Positions 43,820 to 51,605 of a DNA stretch of 64,000 nucleotides are shown piece by piece. Every line of letters begins with the position of its first letter. The first letter of the stretch is position 1. Both the position numbers and the translations under genes were made by a program. The notes beneath the pieces were generated by a model. It was not told the DNA's origin and ran no database searches. It saw nothing but the letters and a program-made list of their open reading frames with translations. The stretch lies in NCBI RefSeq assembly GCF_009689585.1, contig NZ_AP018694.1, positions 1,054,001 through 1,118,000 on the forward strand, written 5' to 3'. Source of the stretch: Aquipluma nitroreducens (GTDB lineage: Bacteria; Bacteroidota; Bacteroidia; Bacteroidales; Prolixibacteraceae).

Positions 43820-44155
43820 ATGAAACGGTTTTTCCTTTTTACTTGTCTGTATCTGACTTTATCAACGATTTCCTGCGATAAAAAAGATGAGATTACGGAT
43901 GCAAACCAATACCCAGTCTGGCTTCAGACAAAAATAGACGAATTGACCTCAAAGCAGAACATTTGCAAAATAACCGATGTTACAATTATTGAATACAATG
44001 GAAAAACTTACTACCACATTTATTGTGGTTTATGGTCGTGCTCATACTGTCAGTTGTTTGACGATAACGGAAATTACGCCGTTTGGGAAACCAACGAATT
44101 TGCAAACTTCCTGAAATCAGGAAAGGTAATCAAAGTATTACCAGCCTGTCCATAA
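43820..44155 (+). CDS. Small cysteine-containing lipoprotein, unknown function
   Basis: An about 111-residue protein. The leader FFLFTCLYLTLSTISC ends in a lipobox-like TISC, so it is probably a lipoprotein. The body shows KITDVTIIEYNGKTYYHIYC and GLWSCSYCQLFDDNG, with a conserved-looking CxYC pair, and ends in PACP. I do not recognise the family precisely. The ATG at 43820 is chosen because the leader begins there. It is a single gene before the two-component operon. Confidence 0.72.
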   Translation: MKRFFLFTCLYLTLSTISCDKKDEITDANQYPVWLQTKIDELTSKQNICKITDVTIIEYNGKTYYHIYCGLWSCSYCQLFDDNGNYAVWETNEFANFLKSGKVIKVLPACP

Positions 44156-44254
44156 ACGATTCGTATTTAGACTACTTCTCTCCAAAATAGCTATTCGATT
44201 TTTTTCATAAACTTTTTTTGCGAAACATATGTTTATGAAAAGAAAAACCAAAAA

Positions 44255-46192
44255 ATGAAGGTTATCATCACTTTTACCTTTATCCTTTTCATTTTTACCT
44301 TTTCGAATCCGGTTTCTGGAGAAACAGGCATGCGTATTCAGGAAATACTGAATGCCAAAGCCGACTCCAATAAAGTAAAGCAATTGAGCGACTTGTGCTG
44401 GAACTACCGGTTCAAATCAGCCGATTCGGCCCTAATTTTTGGGCAACAGGCACTTCAGCTTGCCTCTCAAATCAATTACTCAAAAGGCATCGCCCAGGCA
44501 TACAACGATATGGCTATCATCTATATCGACAAAGCCAACTTCCGGAGTGCGACCAATTACCTGAACGAAGCCATGAAAATACGGGAGCAACTGAAAGACT
44601 CACTTGGAATTGCAGCTATCTACAATAAACTGGGAATAATCGCGCAAAAACAGGGTCGGTTGAAAGATGCGCTTCAAAATCAGATTGAAGCACTGAAAAT
44701 TTACCAAAACCTGAAACTCAATAAATACGTTGGCTATACTCTGAACAACATTGCCATTATCCACCAAAACCTGGGAAATAACGAAAAAGCGCTCGAATAT
44801 CACCAGCGGGCGCTCGAATACCGGATCAGTCTGAAAGATCAGGAAGGTGAAGCTACCTCGTACGGGAACATGGCCAACCTGTATGCCCGGATGCACGACA
44901 CCATTCAGGCCATAAACTATTACGAAAAAGCGCTCGCCCTTTCGCGAGAATTGAAAAAGGACGAACTGATTTGTGCCAACCTGAGTAACATCGGAAATAT
45001 TTACATGGCACGAAAAGATTACAGCAAAGCGCTCGGCCTTTTCAACGAATCGCTGCAGATCAAGGAAAAGATTGGCGATGCGAAAGGAATTTCTTCCACC
45101 TTATCGCGAATCGGAACTGTTTATACCGAGACCGGACGATTCAAAGATGCTTCGGTAGCCTTGAACCACTCGTTAAAAATGGCTAAAAGTGCAGTCGTAC
45201 TTGAAGAAGAATTGAGCGCGTTGCTGGGACTGGCCAAACTAAAAGCCCTGACCCACGAGACCGACAGTTCATTTGTGCTGATGCGGCAATACATTGTTCT
45301 GAAAGATTCGGTTTACGACAACCGCCTGAAACAGCAGATTCTGGACGTACAAACCCAATACGAAACCGACAAACTGGAACAGGATCTTTACCTGATCAAA
45401 AAAGACAAGGAGTTTACCGAAGTAAAACTTCAGCAGCGAAAAACAGAACTTTGGTTGCTGATATTTGTGATGATTTCGATTACAGGTGCCGCAATTTTCC
45501 TGTTTTACCGCCATCAGCAACGACAAAAAGCTGCTGCCAACGCCGAACGCATTCAGGAACAGGAAGCAAGAATAAACGCCGTATTTCAGGCACAGGAAGA
45601 AGAACGGCGGCGAATCGCCAAAGAATTGCACGACGGAGTTGGACAAACAATCAGTGCGATCAAAATGAACTACCAGAGCTTATCGGGTAAAGCAGCAGAA
45701 AAAGAACTAGCTCCTGAATTTGAGAAAATCGGGAAGATGCTCGAAAATGCCGGAACTGAAGTCAGGAATATTTCGCACCAAATGATCCCGAAAGAGCTGG
45801 AACAATTTGGGCTGATTCCGGCCATTGAAGGCATGTTGAACCTGCATTTGGGGAATTCGCCGCTGAAAGTGGAATTCGAACATTCGGGCTTCGTAGAACG
45901 CATCGGGCAACACGTTGAACTCGTTCTTTTCCGCGTTTTGCAGGAACTCATCAGCAACGTGATTAAACATTCGCAAGCCCGGCAAGTCAGTGTGCAACTC
46001 ATAAAACTCAATACTCATGTGGTTATGAATGTAACTGACGATGGCATTGGGTTTGACGCCGAAAGCAAGGAAAAGGGCGGAATCGGGCTGCTCAATATGG
46101 CCAGCCGGATCGACGCTATAAAAGGCCATTTGCATTTCGAATCGGAACAGGGAAAAGGAACAACAGTAACCATCAGAACGCCAATCGCATGA
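44255..46192 (+). CDS. TPR-containing NarL-type sensor histidine kinase
   Basis: A 645-residue membrane kinase. A signal peptide (ITFTFILFIFTFSNPVSG) is followed by TPR repeats over about residues 40-330 (e.g. GIAAIYNKLGIIAQKQGRLK) and a membrane helix near 400-422. The HisKA_3 domain has phosphoacceptor His in RRRIAKELHDGVGQTIS. The HATPase domain shows ELISNVIKHSQA and DDGIGFDAESKEKGGIGLLN. It overlaps the response-regulator gene by four bases. Confidence 0.93.
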   Translation: MKVIITFTFILFIFTFSNPVSGETGMRIQEILNAKADSNKVKQLSDLCWNYRFKSADSALIFGQQALQLASQINYSKGIAQAYNDMAIIYIDKANFRSATNYLNEAMKIREQLKDSLGIAAIYNKLGIIAQKQGRLKDALQNQIEALKIYQNLKLNKYVGYTLNNIAIIHQNLGNNEKALEYHQRALEYRISLKDQEGEATSYGNMANLYARMHDTIQAINYYEKALALSRELKKDELICANLSNIGNIYMARKDYSKALGLFNESLQIKEKIGDAKGISSTLSRIGTVYTETGRFKDASVALNHSLKMAKSAVVLEEELSALLGLAKLKALTHETDSSFVLMRQYIVLKDSVYDNRLKQQILDVQTQYETDKLEQDLYLIKKDKEFTEVKLQQRKTELWLLIFVMISITGAAIFLFYRHQQRQKAAANAERIQEQEARINAVFQAQEEERRRIAKELHDGVGQTISAIKMNYQSLSGKAAEKELAPEFEKIGKMLENAGTEVRNISHQMIPKELEQFGLIPAIEGMLNLHLGNSPLKVEFEHSGFVERIGQHVELVLFRVLQELISNVIKHSQARQVSVQLIKLNTHVVMNVTDDGIGFDAESKEKGGIGLLNMASRIDAIKGHLHFESEQGKGTTVTIRTPIA

Positions 46193-46815
46193 GCAGAATC
46201 AACGTACTTTTAACCGACGACCACCAGATCATCATCGACGGTCTAAAATCGCTCCTGAAAAATTCGGATGAAATTATCGTCGCCGCTGAAGCCAACAATG
46301 GCCGCGAAGCACTGCGCATACTTGGTTTGCTATCGATTGATGTGCTGTTGATGGATATTGACATGCCTGTTATGAACGGCATCGAAGCCCTGAAAGAAAT
46401 CAGGAAACAATTTCGCGATGTGAAAGTGATTATCCTCTCGATGCACAACGAAGCGGGCATGATTAAAAGCCTGATTGACCTGGGAGCCAACGGCTATTTG
46501 CTGAAAAGCTGCTCCCAGGACGAACTCATTGGCGCCATTCGAAAAGTAGCCTCCGGACAATCCTATTTTTCTACCGATGTAACACTGGCTTTACTGAAAC
46601 CTGCCAATCCTGAACAGAAAAACGAAATCCTCACCGAGCGCGAAACCGAAATACTGAAACTGATTGCTGCCGGATTCTCGAACAAAGAAATTGGCGACCA
46701 ATTGTATATCAGCCACCGCACAGTAGATACCCACCGCACCAACTTGATGAAAAAGCTCGATGTCAGCAACATCGCCGGGCTGATTAGCTATGCGATCAAG
46801 AATGGGATCTTTTAA
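46189..46815 (+). CDS. NarL/FixJ family response regulator
   Basis: A 208-residue regulator. The receiver domain carries LLTDDHQIIIDG and phospho-acceptor Asp in DVLLMDIDMPVMNG near residue 57. The LuxR-type HTH near residues 145-200 includes LTERETEILKLIAAGFSNKE and YISHRTVDTHRTNLMKKL. It is translationally coupled to the upstream TPR kinase (ATGA overlap), so the two form one signalling pair. The regulon is unknown. Confidence 0.95.
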   Translation: MSRINVLLTDDHQIIIDGLKSLLKNSDEIIVAAEANNGREALRILGLLSIDVLLMDIDMPVMNGIEALKEIRKQFRDVKVIILSMHNEAGMIKSLIDLGANGYLLKSCSQDELIGAIRKVASGQSYFSTDVTLALLKPANPEQKNEILTERETEILKLIAAGFSNKEIGDQLYISHRTVDTHRTNLMKKLDVSNIAGLISYAIKNGIF

Positions 46816-46833
46816 TGCATTTTTTCATGTCCG

Positions 46834-46943
46834 TTCACTGAAGTGAACGGCAAAGGATAAGCATGACTCCGAGCTTATTAGAACATATTCTTTACAGTTC
46901 GCTCTAGCTGGCAGATTTTTGTCCCCAAAAAATACGGTAAAAA
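46834..46943. repeat. Decayed tandem duplicate element, copy 1
   Basis: Begins with the palindrome TTCACTGAAGTGAA and ends AATACGGTAAAA; about 110 bases. Shares TTCACTGAAGTGAAC, CAAAGGATAAGC, ATATTCTTT and AATACGGTAAAA with copy 2. Confidence 0.65.
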
Positions 46944-47081
46944 TTCACTGAAGTGAACAGCCTGTCCCGATTACCATCGGGAGCAAAGGATAAGCTTGAC
47001 TTCGAACAAAGCAGAGTATATTCTTTGCCGTCTGCTTTAGCTGACGGACATTTTTATTGTCTCCTTCAAAATACGGTAAAA
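46944..47081. repeat. Decayed tandem duplicate element, copy 2
   Basis: About 138 bases, same order of shared words as copy 1, plus an extra CCCGATTACCATCGGG palindrome (46966-46981). Near the 3' end, GTCTGCTTTAGCTGACGGAC forms another imperfect inverted repeat. Confidence 0.65.
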
Positions 47082-47302
47082 GTCGTAGGCAATTACGACA
47101 AATCCTGTATTTCAGACCTTCATATCCTCAATTACTTTTGGTCATGTAATTGCTTACACACCGATCAAAACATTTTCAGTATTAACCAAGAATTTTTTCA
47201 CAGAGTTTCCAATCAGGTCTCCAATCACTGAGGTGTTTTGAGGTAACCTAAGCAATTACACTGATGGAAGCTCTGTATTTTTAACTTTTAATTCGATTGG
47301 TT

Positions 47303-48460
47303 ATGACAGGTTTACAAAACAAAATCACTTTCTGTCGATTTACAATGCTTGCTTTATTATTCCTTTTTGGTTCGAAGGTTTTCAGCCAGACTGACAATTC
47401 TGATTTCGAACGAATCAAGTTGATCAAAAGTGAGTCGGAACTCTCGGGAATGGCCATTTCGCCCGATCAAAAAATAATTGCAATCAGCTTTAGCAAATCG
47501 GAACCTATACTGATGGTCGACTGGCAGAGCCGGAAAATTTCCAAAGAAATTAATGCCGGAAAATGGAATTCAGGATCCCGGATAAACTATTCAGCCAATG
47601 GGAAATACCTGATTGCTCAGGAAATCAGGTTCTCTGATTTCAGTCAGAATAAAGATCGCACCATCGATTACGAAATCATCGATCCTGAATCAGGAAGCTC
47701 GGTTAAAACATTCAACAACGTTCAGGATGTGACTGTTTCGGCTGACGGAAAAAAGGCGATTTCGCTGAACAACGACGAAATTACCTTTTGGAACCTGCCT
47801 TCCGGCGAAAAAATGAAATCATTCAGTATTGCGGGCGCCACGAATGCGGTAGCCATCAGTCCTGACGGAAAAACCCTGGCGGTATCGCAACTTGTCGATG
47901 GCTCTGAATTTAAAAGTCAGTTTAAAAAAGACAAAAAAGGCCTGAAGAATGCCGTAAAATTCAAACAAGTGGTAGGCTTGTATAATGCTGATAATGGGGC
48001 TAAAATAAAGACTATCGGCGAATTTTACGACCTGATTTACAACCTGTCCTTCCTCCCGGGTGAAGATATTTTGCTGGTTTACCAAACTCCCGACATCCGG
48101 ATTCAGGTCAACAACAAAAAATTAAGCTACGTCAATCTGATTGATATGGCAAAACAGGAACCTATGCGAAAAGGGTTCACATCCATGTCGATAACTCAAC
48201 CCGACCTGAAAATCAGTACCGACAAAAAGTTGTTTGCCATTAACTCAAAAGGTAACCGCTTTCAGGAAATGCACCTGTACAACTACGAAACCGGCGAACT
48301 CGAAAAACGCTTTGAACTGGCCAACCGCCTCTTCGAAAAATCCGACGGCGAACGAATCATCAATAGCTCGCGACCCGCCTTTGTCTTTCTGCCCGAAAAC
48401 CAATCGATCCTGATTGCCATGGGAAACCAACTCATCAAATGGAATTTCAGAAACTTGTAA
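47303..48460 (+). CDS. Secreted WD40-like beta-propeller protein
   Basis: A 385-residue exported protein. The signal peptide is in FTMLALLFLFGSKVFSQ. Repeats carry MAISPDQKIIAISFS, RINYSANGKYLIAQEIRFSD, and AVAISPDGKTLAVSQ, which is the WD40/TolB-like propeller pattern. The ATG at 47303 is used; a TTG six bases upstream is not needed. No catalytic domain is recognised. It precedes a small exported protein and a PQQ-type propeller protein. Confidence 0.82.
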   Translation: MTGLQNKITFCRFTMLALLFLFGSKVFSQTDNSDFERIKLIKSESELSGMAISPDQKIIAISFSKSEPILMVDWQSRKISKEINAGKWNSGSRINYSANGKYLIAQEIRFSDFSQNKDRTIDYEIIDPESGSSVKTFNNVQDVTVSADGKKAISLNNDEITFWNLPSGEKMKSFSIAGATNAVAISPDGKTLAVSQLVDGSEFKSQFKKDKKGLKNAVKFKQVVGLYNADNGAKIKTIGEFYDLIYNLSFLPGEDILLVYQTPDIRIQVNNKKLSYVNLIDMAKQEPMRKGFTSMSITQPDLKISTDKKLFAINSKGNRFQEMHLYNYETGELEKRFELANRLFEKSDGERIINSSRPAFVFLPENQSILIAMGNQLIKWNFRNL

Positions 48461-48498
48461 GAATAATAAATAACGAATTCAATTTTATTGAATACTTA

Positions 48499-48581
48499 AC
48501 TCACCCCACGTCCGCAAGCGGATGTCTCCCCTCTCTACAAGTAGAGAGGGGCAAAGCGAGCAATGCGAGCTTGGGGTGAGT
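48499..48581. repeat. Branched palindromic intergenic element
   Basis: Outer arms ACTCACCCCA (48499-48508) and TGGGGTGAGT (48572-48581) enclose an inner CCCCTCTCTAC/GTAGAGAGGGG hairpin and two smaller palindromes (TCCGCAAGCGGA; GCGAGCAATGCGAGC). It lies between two propeller-cluster genes. Confidence 0.7.
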
Positions 48582-48629
48582 CAGAAATAAAATACGACAA
48601 CAAAATATGACAATTACTAATCATTGAAT

Positions 48630-48992
48630 ATGAAAACAATATTTACCTCAATACTTCTCTTTGTAGTCCTGATCACACAGGCTCAAAAACCCGTACTTAT
48701 TGAATCAAAAGAAGAAGTAATTAAGCAGGCTACTTCTGAATTGGATGCTGCCTTGAGTCCGCCAGAAGGTACACTTTACAAGTTTAGCCAGAAATACCAC
48801 ATCACCGGAGAATATACCATGCTACTCACACTCCGGAATAAAGGGCAAGTGGTTTCGGTCTTCGTTCAGGATAAAAAAGACGGAAACATTCCTTCTCAAA
48901 ACGCTTTAAAAGACAAGCTGCTCGCCTTTCAATTCAGCTTCAAAATGCCTAAAAATAAAGACTATAAATTCAATTACACATTTAAATTTTAA
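48630..48992 (+). CDS. Small exported protein, unknown function
   Basis: A 120-residue protein with a signal peptide ending ITQAQ. The mature part has VIKQATSELDAALSPPEG, then ITGEYTMLLTLRNKGQVVS and VQDKKDGNIPSQNALKDKLL. The latter pattern recalls TonB C-terminal-like or energy-transducer-related folds, but this is not secure. It ends 11 bases before the PQQ propeller gene, so the two are probably an operon. A TTG at 48624 is dismissed. Confidence 0.75.
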   Translation: MKTIFTSILLFVVLITQAQKPVLIESKEEVIKQATSELDAALSPPEGTLYKFSQKYHITGEYTMLLTLRNKGQVVSVFVQDKKDGNIPSQNALKDKLLAFQFSFKMPKNKDYKFNYTFKF

Positions 48993-49003
48993 ATCACGCG
49001 ATT

Positions 49004-50641
49004 ATGAAAAAGCTTATGATTTTTGCAGTACTTCTGCTTTCGATGGTATGGGCAAAAGCCCAGGAAGACATGACCACCGTTTGGGAAACCAAATTGGGTC
49101 ACCAGATTTTACACGCCGGAACCTCGCTGGAAGGGGAACACAGCTATGCCGCATCTGACAAAGAAATGTCGCTATTCGACAACACAACTGGAAAGGTGAT
49201 TTGGGAAAAATCGTTCAGCGAGATGGCGCCAAAATTGCGTAAAATTGACGAACTCATTCCATTTTGGGCGTCGAGCACCATCTTTCTGTTCGACCGGAAA
49301 CTGGGGAAAGACCAGATTGCCTGCATCAATCTCGAAACAGGTAAATGTCTCTGGACTACCGATAAATACCAGGATCTGGACGAAAGCATGATCACTTATA
49401 TTTCGGAAGAAGACTGTTTTGCCATCACCCTTAAAAAGGAGTTGGTTTACATCAAAGCCCAAACCGGCGAGGAATTGTGGAGTACCGAGAAATTTAAGGG
49501 AGTGGTTGGAAAATACATTTACAGCGGAAGCGACCACACCCTGACCATGGTAAATTTTATGCCAACTTTATTGGGATCACTCTTTTCAGGGTTTAAAAAT
49601 CAGATTGCAAAAATAGATTTGAAAACCGGAGAAATTCTTTGGGAAAACACGTACATCGGCCTCGCTGAGAAAAAAGTAATCTCACGCCAGCCCATTTTCG
49701 ACCTCAATGTGAGTAATGGCAAAGTATTTTTAAGACTTAACGGAATGCAGGTTTACGACGATAAAACCGGGGCAAAAATTTGGTCGGCAGCTTACGACTT
49801 TACGCCCGAACGGGTGGTTGGCAAACCTATGGGCGCCAAAGCTTTCGGAGTTTATGGCGCGGTAGCCGATCCAATTATCGACGGACAGGACATATACATA
49901 CTTGACATGCAGTCGCGCAGCAAGCAATATGTAAAAAAATACGACCTAAATACCGGGAAATTGCTATGGACTTCTCCTGAAATTAAAGATGCCAAAGCGA
50001 TTCCAGGCATGAAACTCGTAAATGGAAAAATTTTGTTACAAATCGGTGGAGTTGTTGAAAAACAATATTTCAAAATGGAAAGAAGCGGCGATCAAGTAGT
50101 TAGGGTTGATGTCATTGAATTCGACAATGTAAATCCATGCGGAATTCAGGCATTGAATGCTTCTGACGGGAAACTGGTATGGGAATCGGAACGCTTCAGA
50201 AAAGGAATTACCAACATGATTTCGTTTGGCGAAAACACCATTGTTTGCAGCGGAAAAGCGCTTTACTCGCTTGATCTGGAAACCGGAAAAGAAAAATACG
50301 AAGTTCCGGTTGCCAAAGGTGGCGTTGGCCTGGCCACGCAGATTCAGCCTTTCAAAGAGGACGTAATTGTGGTTGTAGGCGAAAAAGGAGTTTCAACATT
50401 CGATGCGAATTCTGGTGATTTGCTACACTCCGGGAAATACAGAACTTCATCGCTGGAAGACCGGGTTGACAATATCCTGATCATGAAAACGGATAAGGCC
50501 GACATTGGTACTTTCGATCTGAACACCTGCAAATACAAAGATTTTAAAGCCAGAACGGGAGCGCTGACCACTTTATCGAGAGACGGAAACTTCGTATATG
50601 TCTATGAAAAGAAAGTAGTGACCAAATTGAGTACACATTAA
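49004..50641 (+). CDS. Secreted PQQ-like beta-propeller protein
   Basis: A 545-residue exported protein with a signal peptide ending WAKAQ. Blades contain repeated W motifs of the TGKVIWEKSF, LETGKCLWTTDK, AQTGEELWSTEK and TGEILWENTYIG type, plus NTGKLLWTSPEI and SDGKLVWESE. The pattern fits eight-bladed quinoprotein-like propellers without evident PQQ-dehydrogenase residues. It may bind ligands or proteins at the cell surface. It lies directly after a small exported protein on the same transcript. Confidence 0.83.
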   Translation: MKKLMIFAVLLLSMVWAKAQEDMTTVWETKLGHQILHAGTSLEGEHSYAASDKEMSLFDNTTGKVIWEKSFSEMAPKLRKIDELIPFWASSTIFLFDRKLGKDQIACINLETGKCLWTTDKYQDLDESMITYISEEDCFAITLKKELVYIKAQTGEELWSTEKFKGVVGKYIYSGSDHTLTMVNFMPTLLGSLFSGFKNQIAKIDLKTGEILWENTYIGLAEKKVISRQPIFDLNVSNGKVFLRLNGMQVYDDKTGAKIWSAAYDFTPERVVGKPMGAKAFGVYGAVADPIIDGQDIYILDMQSRSKQYVKKYDLNTGKLLWTSPEIKDAKAIPGMKLVNGKILLQIGGVVEKQYFKMERSGDQVVRVDVIEFDNVNPCGIQALNASDGKLVWESERFRKGITNMISFGENTIVCSGKALYSLDLETGKEKYEVPVAKGGVGLATQIQPFKEDVIVVVGEKGVSTFDANSGDLLHSGKYRTSSLEDRVDNILIMKTDKADIGTFDLNTCKYKDFKARTGALTTLSRDGNFVYVYEKKVVTKLSTH

Positions 50642-50665
50642 TCCTTTTTCTACTCCAAATACACA

Positions 50666-50709
50666 GCAATCAAAATGGCTTTGCAGCATTTGCAAAGCCT
50701 TTTGATTGC
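50666..50709 (+). terminator. Imperfect hairpin after the propeller operon
   Basis: GCAATCAAAA/TTTTGATTGC and GGCTTTGCA/TGCAAAGCC form a long stem with one bulge. There is no strong T-run, so termination is probable only. Confidence 0.5.
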
Positions 50710-50743
50710 CATTGTAAAAATTCCACTCACTAATTCTATCTAA

Positions 50744-51349
50744 ATGAAATCGAACATCTTACTTGTACTTCTGATAGTAATTGTTCTCTACTGCCATCAG
50801 CCAAACCAACAAGATAAAATGAGAGATATCAATCAGTTTGTGAAGTCTGAAATCGAAAAATGGAAGAAAGAATTGCTGATCAGCGGTGACGTTGGTGGTC
50901 CATGCGAGGACGATTATGCGAAATGGAATGAAAAATATCCGGAAAGTTATTATGGCCTTCCGGATACCATACAGTTCAAAACAGTTGACATGAATGACGA
51001 CGGGAAAGACGATATTTTGCTGTATTTTCCGGCTGGAGAAGCTTGTACCGGGGGGCACGAGGAAGGTTCTGATTTTCTGAAGCTGATCTATTCCAGCAAA
51101 AATGAATACCTGCAAAATAACGATCTTCGTGCGACAATCGAGAAAGAAATAAGGTTTTTGTCCAACAGGCAAACCGGAGCATTTTCCCGGCGTGCCATTT
51201 TTTCAGTAACGAATATCGACAAGCAAATCAAAGGAACATTCCAGGTGTGGACCGATGATGACCCGGATTGCTGCGCCGGGTACGAAGGCACATTCGAATA
51301 TAACCCATTTACATGGAAGATGGAACTCAAACAACATAAAGTTCAGTAA
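50744..51349 (+). CDS. Exported protein with EF-hand-like loop, unknown function
   Basis: A 201-residue protein with an N-terminal hydrophobic leader (NILLVLLIVIVLYC) ending in a possible lipobox Cys17. DMNDDGKDDILLYFPAGEAC near residues 85-104 is a calcium-binding loop like those in VCBS/FG-GAP repeats. A YGLPDTIQFKT strand and a C-terminal Cys pair (DPDCCAGY) are visible. I do not recognise the family. It lies between the propeller operon and degQ. Confidence 0.72.
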   Translation: MKSNILLVLLIVIVLYCHQPNQQDKMRDINQFVKSEIEKWKKELLISGDVGGPCEDDYAKWNEKYPESYYGLPDTIQFKTVDMNDDGKDDILLYFPAGEACTGGHEEGSDFLKLIYSSKNEYLQNNDLRATIEKEIRFLSNRQTGAFSRRAIFSVTNIDKQIKGTFQVWTDDDPDCCAGYEGTFEYNPFTWKMELKQHKVQ

Positions 51350-51560
51350 TCGCCCTAACAAGATTGGATGGATTATCCTTGTTTTTATCAGTGTCATCAA
51401 AACAATCGGCTACAGATACATCTCAGCAGGAAAATCGGTATTACGTTACTTAAACATCATTCAATCAAACCGAACACTACACATTCATATTCAGATAGTT
51501 GTGTTAAATAAAATTAATTACTTTTAAATAGTTTAAAATTGATTTCAATTTGTTTTTTGT

Positions 51561-51574
51561 GGCACATTTTATGA
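51561..51574 (+). promoter_or_regulatory. Sigma-54-like promoter candidate for degQ
   Basis: TGGCACATTTTATGA (51560-51574) carries the -24 TGGCAC sequence. The -12 position is GA instead of GC with GG-N10-GA spacing, so it is a partial match to the GG-N10-GC pattern. Confidence is low. Confidence 0.3.
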
Positions 51575-51583
51575 AAAAGTGAT

Positions 51584-51602
51584 ACTAAATTTAAAATTTA
51601 GT
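51584..51602 (+). promoter_or_regulatory. AT-rich palindrome just before the degQ start codon
   Basis: ACTAAATTTAAAATTTAGT is a perfect 19-base palindrome ending three bases before the ATG at 51606. As DNA it could be an operator. As RNA it could form a weak hairpin covering the ribosome-binding region. Confidence 0.5.
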
Positions 51603-51605
51603 ATT

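Larger units (their letters stand above)
46816..47302. other. Intergenic region with duplicated element
   Basis: 487 bases between the response regulator and the first propeller gene. Positions 46834-47081 hold two decayed tandem copies of one element, and the remainder shows no supported gene. An open frame starting at 46953 is judged spurious because it runs through the repeats. Confidence 0.6.

Noticed and set aside
44138-44383. 81-codon minus-strand frame between the small lipoprotein and the TPR kinase
   Set aside because: It overlaps the start of a kinase with a clear signal peptide and shows no domain.
46953-47231. 92-codon plus-strand frame
   Set aside because: It runs through the duplicated repeat element and has no conserved-looking sequence.
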